Assembly (NCBI GenBank): GCA_965153455.1
Contig: OZ234500.1
Coordinates: 5,146,001 to 5,210,000 of the forward strand
DNA from: Sphagnum compactum
Taxonomy: Eukaryota; Bryophyta; Sphagnopsida; Sphagnales
DNA length: 64,000 nucleotides
Direction of reading: 5' to 3'
Below are positions 56,980 to 64,000 of this stretch, one piece after another; positions within the stretch are counted from its first letter, which is position 1, and the number at the start of each line of letters is the position of its first letter. The position numbers and the translations under genes were made by a program. The notes beneath the pieces were generated by a model, which saw only the letters and a program-made list of their open reading frames with translations, made no database searches and was not told the origin of the DNA.

Positions 56980-58125
56980 GAAGGTTGGAACAGCTGTATA
57001 AGGGACTTAGCAAGTAAGTGTGATTGCGAGACAAAGCAAGTTGCTTTGTTGAGAGAGCTGAACAGAGTTGATCCTGAAGATGTGATCCAATGGTTTGAAA
57101 CCAAACCTCTCCCCCAAGATAACTCAGCAGCCTCGGCAAACTTATCAACAACGTTCAAAAATGAATTCTATTAATCAACTAGCTGAAACAACTCTGTGTC
57201 TTTTTCCATTCAAATTATTTTCAGTATATTTATTATAGTTTTGAGTTCATCGAGTTCTATGTAATTTTAGTTTTATATGTATTTTCAAACTAAACAGGGG
57301 CAAGTGCAAATCCTACCAGCTTGATTGGGGCCACCAAATTCTTCAGGCACTTTGGGTCCTTCCCCTTCTTCAACACCAATGTATGGAAACTTGTGGACCT
57401 TTGGAGGTGTTGGCATAATGACAAAAGATAGAGAGTACTAGGGTCAATCAGCCGATGCCCCTATCCATATGGTCACTACCGAAGAAGGGTTCAAAGTCCA
57501 GGCTTGGTGAACTTTGTGCACTCTTCTTTCCTTGGGTTTCCTCCTCTCCAGTGTGGGAGCCTTCATTGAAGATAGCAGCATGAACAAAGGTCGATGATTT
57601 GTCTCTTTATCAAGGATCATTGTAGAAATTTAGTTACTTTTTGGTCACGAATGAAAGAAGTCTCTTTATCAAGGATCATTGTAGAAATTTAGTTCCTTTT
57701 TGGTCACGAATGAAAGAAGTTTAAAGGATGACATGAAGTCTACCAATTGTGTGATCGAATGTCGCTCCACCCTTTGGGTTATTACCTCCCTTTCTTATAA
57801 CCAAATCTTACATGTAGATGCAGGTTTGACTACATTGTCTCATGAAGACATTTACACTAATCAAGACAACTTCTAATAAAAACTTCATAGAGGTGTATTG
57901 TTTAGCACACAAATGTCATTTTTGTTTTAGTCTTCTATGCTTGCAAATGTGGACTAAACCAAAAACTTGCAATCAGGTTTTGGATTCAGGGTTGACTGCC
58001 AACAAGTGCAACCAAGTATGGAATCCAACATCCAATTCAGTGAGTGAGGCAAAGGCGGAGCTTGAAGAAATTGTCCATAACTAAAGGGATCTTCCGGTGG
58101 AAAATTTTACTTAGCCGAAGAGACA
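56980..58125 (+). pseudogene. FTSH: FTSH4/FTSH11-like i-AAA protease fragments
   Basis: FTSH4/11 are membrane-bound AAA zinc proteases of mitochondria or plastids. Three pieces on the same strand and in family order. 56980-57174: VALLRELNRVDPEDVIQWFE, like the N-terminal NPEAVIRLFESQP region. About 57403-57597: GVGIMTKD, then APIHMVTTEEGFKVQAW, then LGFLLSSVGAFIEDSS, matching the stretch before and within the transmembrane helix. About 57990-58125: SEAKAELEEIVHN, then RDLPVENFT, matching VDEAKAELEEIVHYLRDPKRFT at the start of the AAA domain. Stops at 57439-57441, 57508-57510 (probably CGA to TGA), 57595-57597 and 58082-58084. The AAA ATPase and HEXGH protease parts are absent. Intron-like sequence between the pieces indicates a DNA copy. 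Confidence 0.72.
57602..57719 (+). repeat. 59-bp tandem duplication
   Basis: TCTCTTTATCAAGGATCATT.. is repeated with a 59-bp period and a single A/C difference, between two FTSH fragments. Very recent. Confidence 0.92.
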
Positions 58126-58872
58126 AAGAAATGTGACAAATGTATGGAACTTCTGAAAAGATTAAATGATAATTTGATAAATCTTGAAACAACTTTGCAT
58201 ACCTTGCACCATGGAACCATCTCCATTGCATGAAGTCCAAACATGCTACCAATGGGTCAATGGCCCAAGTGGGACAGAAAAAGAATTAGAAGCACCATAG
58301 GAAGCAGTCCACGAGGTCATTGCTAGGCTCCATCTGGGTTAACAGCTTCATCCTTCATAAATAATTAGTTCAACAAGAAATTCACCTCCTCTTATTTAAT
58401 AGACTGTCCTGACATGACAATGAAGGGTCTCATTCATAACCTTACCATAATTTGACCTCCCCAGGAAGACAAAGATCCCACTGAGATAACAGCACTGATC
58501 ACCAGGGAGAGACGTCAACCACCCGGTAACTAGAGGCAACCACCAGTCTGCAATGGAGTCATGCGTCAAAAGAGCAAGATTTGGGAACAACCGTATTTCA
58601 AGTCATGGCCAAAGTAACTATTCAAAACAAATGTTCTGTGACTTTGGACAAAGTGAAAAAGCATGGAAGTTGCCTCATGATGATATCCCACAAAACATTA
58701 AAAAGAAAACAACACATAAAACCATGACATAGATGGATACGCCTGCAACAAACCTAGAAGTCAGTTCAACGCATAACTAAACTGAGGTTCCAAAATATGG
58801 CCACTAGAGTCAAACAGAGTCCTGCAAAAGAATACTCAATCCTCCTGCCATGTCAGAAAAAGTTGGCACCTA
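58126..58872. other. 3' flank of the Tra2-like gene
   Basis: Probably includes the 3' untranslated region of the minus-strand gene ending at 58873. No other feature seen. Confidence 0.5.
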
Positions 58873-61800
58873 TCAACGGTTCTCTGAGGTATAGTAAGGA
58901 GTGATAGAGCGTGAACGGGAACGTGCCCGAGTGCGTCGTGGTGGGCTGCGGTAATAAGAACGCCTTGGTGGTGTTATGGAGCGCTCACGGCGATAACCAC
59001 CTCCTCGATATGGGGATTCCTGTCCACCACGAAATGGAGAGTATCTTGGTGAATATCGTGCATTGCGCCGTGAACCATCTCTTGGATCATCATAGCTGCT
59101 GACCCCTCGACGGTCATAGTCACGTGAGTATGCTGCAGACATCACAACAAATGTTACAGAACATCACACCACACTACAAAATCCAGGGCCCAGGTGAGCA
59201 TTGTCACTGTACCTGCAATACAGAGTAGGGTGGCTACAAACTACAGTGAAAAGTTACTTCAACTGCCAGAGTTCACAAAACAAAACACACTATTCGTTGG
59301 CACCTACCTCCTAAGCTTCAGAAACAAAACAAGGAGTATGGGTGTGGCAAATGGACCTGGTTCACGGGTACTCCGTATACTTCTTACACCCAGGTATTGG
59401 CCAGGAGTAGGTGTCCGTGCTCGCTTCCTCTTTGCCTGCACAGGAAACTTGAAACTTCAGTGGGGTTTAAGAAATGACATACACGGGGAATCACACTCCC
59501 GTTCACAGGTCATGTTGTAGAGCCCTTGTCACTTTGTTTTATACCACAACATCCTGGTCAGATTTACCATTGTGAATCTGGTGCGATTGCAGCAGTACAT
59601 ATCATCTGGTGTGATCCAACTGATAGCAATCATCAACAGCTATCAATGTGGGTTTTAAAATATAAGTGCATAATCAAGACAATCCTAAACCTAAATGAAT
59701 GTCTGGCAGTCAAACTCGGAGCTCTTTTTACTGATGCAAGAATGCATGACAGACTACGAACTAGCCAAAAGTTTGAGTTTCGTAATGCTCATGATTTGTC
59801 TTCAAATTTGTTTTCGACTGCACACAGTTGAGTTGATGCTTGAAAGGGTGCCACAGGCAGCATATAAGCAGTTGAATCATGACAGCAAATAAGCCCTTGG
59901 CTTGCTTTTACTAGAAACTGCACACTTTGGAGGGCTTGAATAGCAGGCAAATGTTGAGGATTTGCATTGTAAAGATGTCACTTGAACTTAACCCCAGATT
60001 TATTCAACCAATATTGTGCATCTCAACCCTGTACGAGGCAGCAGACGGCTGCCAAATGATCGAATTGGAGTATGTTGCACAAATCATTCAAGTGGATATG
60101 TGTTGGTGAAAGTTGCTGGCTAGGTTGCCTCGGCTTTGAGACTTGAGCTGAGTTGATGGGTGGACCTGCTTGACTACATTTGTATCAGACAGATCAGCTT
60201 CGTTGACAACACATGCTCGTGAAACTAGCTTGTGTCTGAAATTCGAGCAGTGTTGGGGACACTTGCGGACTAGTTGGTTCCAGTTCGACACTCCAGCTGA
60301 TCACTTGGTGAGAATTGCTGACTATGCTGACTCAAATTGTTATTTGAAAGCTGATGACATTTGTTTACTAGGTTGGTTCCAGTTTGACACCCAAGTGGCA
60401 TCATCTATCTTGCCAACTATAGTGCTCATACTTGTAATCGCAGCTGATGTGATAATAATTGCTGACTATGTCAATTTGAGTTCCATACTCAAGCTGAGTT
60501 GAGCTGCACTGATCCAAATCGCTCACTAGATAGACTTGAATCTGACACTTGAGCAGAGTTGGCGAATTCTGCAGACTAGGTTAACTGGAATGTGGGAGAC
60601 AGGAGCTGAGTTCAAAAAGCCTGGTCCCTGTATCCTGCCAGTGATTATGGCAACAAGATCTGGCAGACAACAGATCAAGAGAACCATGGAGCACTGCATA
60701 ACCTTGTTCTTCCTCACAAATATAATGCAATGGAATACGAGGCTTGCACACAAGACACAATGCTGAACCCTTACCCACATGCCCGAGGGACCACTGAAAT
60801 TTGATCAAGACTTTGGTGCTGCTCAGGAAGCAGAGCAGAACAGGTTTGTGTGGTAAAAAGTCATGGAGACAACACCAGTTAACAAGCATTACTCGGATGG
60901 TTCCACTTACCTTCTCCACTGTGATGACACGGCCTTCAAGGGTCGACCGATGCAGATACTTGATGCAACGATCTGCTTCCTTGGTGCTGCTCATGGTCAC
61001 AAATCCAAAACCACGAGATTCCCTGGTTCGAGGATCAACAACTAAGCGACATTCAAGGACCTGCATAAATGCACACATACACTGGTCTCAAACAAGAAAA
61101 AGGATAACATAGTTTCCCACCTTTGCATGGTGCTAGACAGGCAACAGTATTAGACAAATCACTCATACAGTTGAGATCTGGCAAAAAAAGGCACCCTAAA
61201 GCAAGCAAAAGAAATCTTGTTCTCACCTTCCCCTCCTGCTCAAAGTGGTCCTGGAGGTCCTTTTCTGACACACGCACCGATAAACCAGTCACATACAAAT
61301 TGTTCCCTGGATTATTGGCCTCCTCACTTGTCTCCCTGTAGCTTCTAGAATCCCAAACCCATGGCAACAGACAGTGCTCATCAACAAGCTGTCAAACAAA
61401 TTCATGGTCATCGATATAGAGCCTCTCAGATCCGAGACTGAACATGAAAGAGACTACAGGCTATAAGTAACCTTACTGCCAAAATCAGCAGATAACTGAC
61501 TTGGGACGCACCTTGCAGGGCTCCTAGATCTTGTCCTTGACCGATATCGAGGGGTAGGTGAGGAATGCCTGCATGCCACAACAGTAGGGGTGAACAACCA
61601 ACATAAGTAGGTAAACTAAAAAGATTGAAACCAAAGACAAAACAACCTTTGTAATTTTGCTGTAATCACAAAACACTCATCAATCCAAGACTGCTAGATA
61701 CAACCACAAAAGCCCGACGGCCTCACAAATACCTGACTTCACCATGCAGAGGGTACAGAGAGGAAGAAATACCTGTGCCTTGGGGAATAAGACTGCACAG

Positions 61801-62600
61801 ACAGACACCAGAAAAACAGAGAAACCAGTTACAAGTTAGTACAGTGAAGAGTTGTACATCATGAACAGAATAACATGTTTCACTCAAAGGGCAACAACTA
61901 TTTTCTCTCTTGACAGAAGCAAAGAGTCACATATGAACATCACAACAGAAACAGAACCAAACAAGTGTCACACACATCACTGCTCAATCTTCACTTCAAT
62001 CAGAAGGAACATCCTTTTCATTCTTTAGGTGCAATATCAAGGGTCAGAAGAGAAAAAACAAAACAAGAGTGAAGGATGTACATAACACCAAAAAGGTGAA
62101 GGAGAGACATGTACTTCACTCCTGCAACATCCTTTTCATATTCCCGAGGTGCAATTCCGAGGGTAGGAAGAAAAACGACACAACAAGAGTGAAGGATGTA
62201 CATAACACAAGAAAGCAGAAGGAGAGAATGTACTTCACTCAAAGGGAAAATCCTTTTCATTCCTCAGGCGCCATTCTGAGGGCCAGAACAGAAAAACACA
62301 ACAAGAGTGAAGGATGTACATAACACAGGAAGGAGAAGAAGAGACATGTACTTCACTCACAGGGAACATCGTTTTTAATTCCTTAGGCGCCATTCCAAGG
62401 GCCAGAAGAAGAAAATACAACAAGAGTAAAGGATGTACATAATAACACGAGAAGGAGAAGAAGAGACATATACTTCATTCACAGGGAACAACCTTTTCCT
62501 TCCTCTGGCGCGATTCGAGGGCCAGAAGAAAGACAACAACACTAACAACAACAATGAAAAACGTACTAGTACAAAAAGGGAGAAGGAGAGACATTACCAT
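58873..62600 (-). CDS. SR45a: Tra2/SR45a-like serine-arginine RNA-binding protein, seven coding exons, 228 aa
   Basis: Nuclear splicing regulator. Coding exons on the minus strand: 62600-62598 (ATG only), 61792-61773 (20 nt), 61568-61512, 61344-61227, 61060-60911, 59435-59357, 59132-58873. They sum to 687 nt with consistent phases and GT..AG introns. The protein starts MSYSPRHRHSSPTPRYRSRT (short RS domain 1). One RRM spans about residues 39-116, with RNP2 NLYVTGLS and RNP1 RGFGFVTM. The linker ARTPTPGQYLG is the Tra2 hallmark. The Arg/Ser/Tyr/Gly-rich tail (SPRYSPFRGGQESPYRGGGY, then RARSRSRSITPYY) is RS domain 2. RS-RRM-RS is the layout of Tra2 and plant SR45a. The exon 6 donor is ambiguous (59357 or 59366). 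A telo-box-like AAACCCTAA lies at 62857-62865 upstream. Intron 1 carries a tandem array. Confidence 0.93.
61773..61792 (-). other. SR45a: 20-nt microexon of the Tra2-like gene
   Basis: TCTTATTCCCCAAGGCACAG, preceded by CTGTGCAG and followed by GTATTT. It joins the ATG exon upstream and an exon starting GCATTCC downstream to give MSYSPRHRHSS, matching the usual start of plant SR45a. Confidence 0.85.
62009..62600. repeat. Tandem array of five units of about 119 bp in intron 1 of the Tra2-like gene
   Basis: Units start near 62009, 62127, 62247, 62366 and 62488. Shared blocks on the plus strand: ACATCCTTTTCATTC, a GGCGCCATT.GAGGGCCAGAA block, ACAACAAGAGTGAAGGATGT, and AGAAGGAGAGACATGTACTTC. The last unit ends at the ATG/GT donor: its AAGGAGAGACATTACCAT corresponds to the GGAGAGACATGTAC of the other units. 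Confidence 0.9.
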
Positions 62601-63474
62601 GGCTGCTTGTCTGCCTGCCTGCCTGTTGACGGAAACCCCGAGCGAAAAGAGTGGAATAAAACAGCACTGATAAAACCAGCAGTTTCTCTTGACAGTATAC
62701 GAGCGATATCAGTAGCTATGTGCGAAGACGGCGACAACGAGCCTCAAAGACGGAAGTTGAGAAAGCAAAATCGCTGCAGCAACAGAGAGAGCTAGAAATG
62801 TACACAACGCAAACCCTCAGCCTCCCTTTGTCTTCCCCGTCTCTCCGAAACCTCCAAAACCCTAAGATTCCAGGTCCCAAAATAGGGGATTCAGGTCCCA
62901 AAAACCTCAAACTTCAGGTCTCGAATTCAAGTCCCAAAAGAAGTTTGATGTACACAGGCGTGCATGCACACATGTAGAGGCCCTTCACTTGTGTAAAGCA
63001 TAGCTACTAATTTTTTTCATCACATTTGCTTCTATCCGTCATAAAGACACCCTAAAGAAAAATAATATTTTAGTATGTTTGTAGATTTTAGCATTTTTGA
63101 AGATATGTGGAAATTTTACATTCGTAAATTTTACCTTCTTTGAATGATATAAATGATGTTTTTTGAATTGTTCCATGCATCCGTAGATAGCATTTGTTTT
63201 ATTTTCATTTATTAAATTTTATTATCTTTGAAAATTCAACAAATTTCGAATGTTGTTCATGCATCCAATAAAAATCATATGTTTTCATTTCTAGTGAAAA
63301 GAAACCAAACATATATATATACATAGATGGCAAAAAAAAAAAATGAGCATGGAAGATTGTGAGATAGGTTGGAGAGTAACTTTCATGTGTCAAAAGTTGT
63401 TTTGTCAAGTTGTCCCTTGAAATTGGATTTCTTAGAACAAGTGAGAGACCAAAATATACACAAGGGAAACAAGT
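62601..63474 (-). promoter_or_regulatory. 5' leader and promoter region of the Tra2-like gene
   Basis: Moderately GC-rich to about 62,990, then AT-rich. Holds AAACCCTAA (62857-62865) and repeated CAGGTCCCAAAA-like words near 62870-62940. No convincing TATA box; the leader length is unknown. Confidence 0.4.
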
Positions 63475-63682
63475 AACATGTTTTATGGTAATGTTAAGAA
63501 ACTCAATGTTAACTATCATGGGAGCTTCATAGAATGAAAATTTTTAGGCCAAAACACATTTGTTACATATAAGGCTCAAAAATGTAACGTGTTTTATGGT
63601 AATGTTAAGAAACTCAATGTTAACTATCATGGGAGCTTCATAGAATGAAAATGTTTAGGCCAAAACACATTGTTACATATAA
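63475..63682 (+). repeat. Recent tandem duplication, period 111 bp
   Basis: 63475-63572 and 63586-63682 differ at about three positions; both contain GTTTTATGGTAATGTTAAGA and AACTATCATGGGAGCTTCAT. Noncoding. Confidence 0.93.
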
Positions 63683-64000
63683 ATGGTGCACAAGTTGTAA
63701 AAAATTAGGGATTTTGTAAAAATATTTTAAAGTTCATTATATGATGCAATATTATTTGATATTTTATGAAATTCAAAAGATCCTAGCTAGGCTAACACAA
63801 TATGTTTTATGATTCATGAAAAGATTTTTTTAGTTATTACATATTAGAAAGAATAAAAACGACACAAAAAATAATAAAAAGAAATCTTGTTTCTTTACAC
63901 AACGGAGAAACCTTCTTAGATTTTTGGTAGTAACATTTGGTTATATAGTTCACAAGATGGTTTATTAGCAAACACTACCAAACTAATAACCATTCAATTA
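63683..64000. other. AT-rich end of the window
   Basis: Nothing recognised. Confidence 0.5.

Noticed and set aside
62018-62423. Minus-strand frames with repeated VMYILHSC motifs
   Set aside because: Readings of the intron-1 tandem array; not exons of the Tra2-like gene.

Overview
The window is nuclear DNA of a land plant. It has spliced genes with GT..AG introns, a secreted class III peroxidase, a TBL/PMR5-type wall acetyltransferase, a Tra2/SR45a-type splicing factor, and plant copia, hAT and CACTA transposons. Class III peroxidases and this TBL layout indicate an embryophyte. I cannot name the species or clade from the sequence. Most of the window is AT-rich intergenic DNA full of decayed repeats; the few genes stand out by higher GC and long open frames.

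Layout. 0-1.2 kb: 3' end of a dead hAT transposase, then a 205-bp hAT-type MITE with an 8-bp target duplication. 3.3-10.5 kb: remnant of a ketol-acid reductoisomerase (KARI) gene, cut in its Rossmann glycine motif by a 5.7-kb Ty1/copia element (3413-9120, TSD GCTGG) and also missing most of its catalytic core. 12.4-14.6 kb: minus-strand class III peroxidase copy lacking its 5' end. 14.6-32 kb: gene-poor, with a tRNA-like segment, a probable 2.1-kb CACTA element, two segments bounded by perfect inverted repeats of a shared motif, and a foldback CACTA MITE. 33.2-34.8 kb: complete four-exon peroxidase gene, plus strand, divergent from the truncated copy. 34.8-51.5 kb: gene-poor, with a LINE relic and hairpins. 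51.6-54.7 kb: complete three-exon TBL gene. 55.5-55.8 kb: GC-rich minisatellite. 57.0-58.1 kb: decayed FTSH4/11-like i-AAA protease fragments. 58.9-62.6 kb: complete minus-strand Tra2/SR45a-like gene with a 20-nt microexon and a five-unit tandem array in its first intron. 62.8-64 kb: its upstream region and a 111-bp tandem duplication.

How it fits together. Three genes look intact: peroxidase (wall redox chemistry), TBL (wall polysaccharide acetylation) and Tra2-like (splicing). Three others are dead partial copies (KARI, minus-strand peroxidase, FTSH). All three retain introns, so they arose from DNA duplication rather than retrotransposition. I see no operon, CRISPR array or other gene system. 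The most informative signals are the copia insertion in KARI, the KARI internal deletion, the variable U3 repeats of the copia LTRs, and the architecture of the Tra2-like 5' end.
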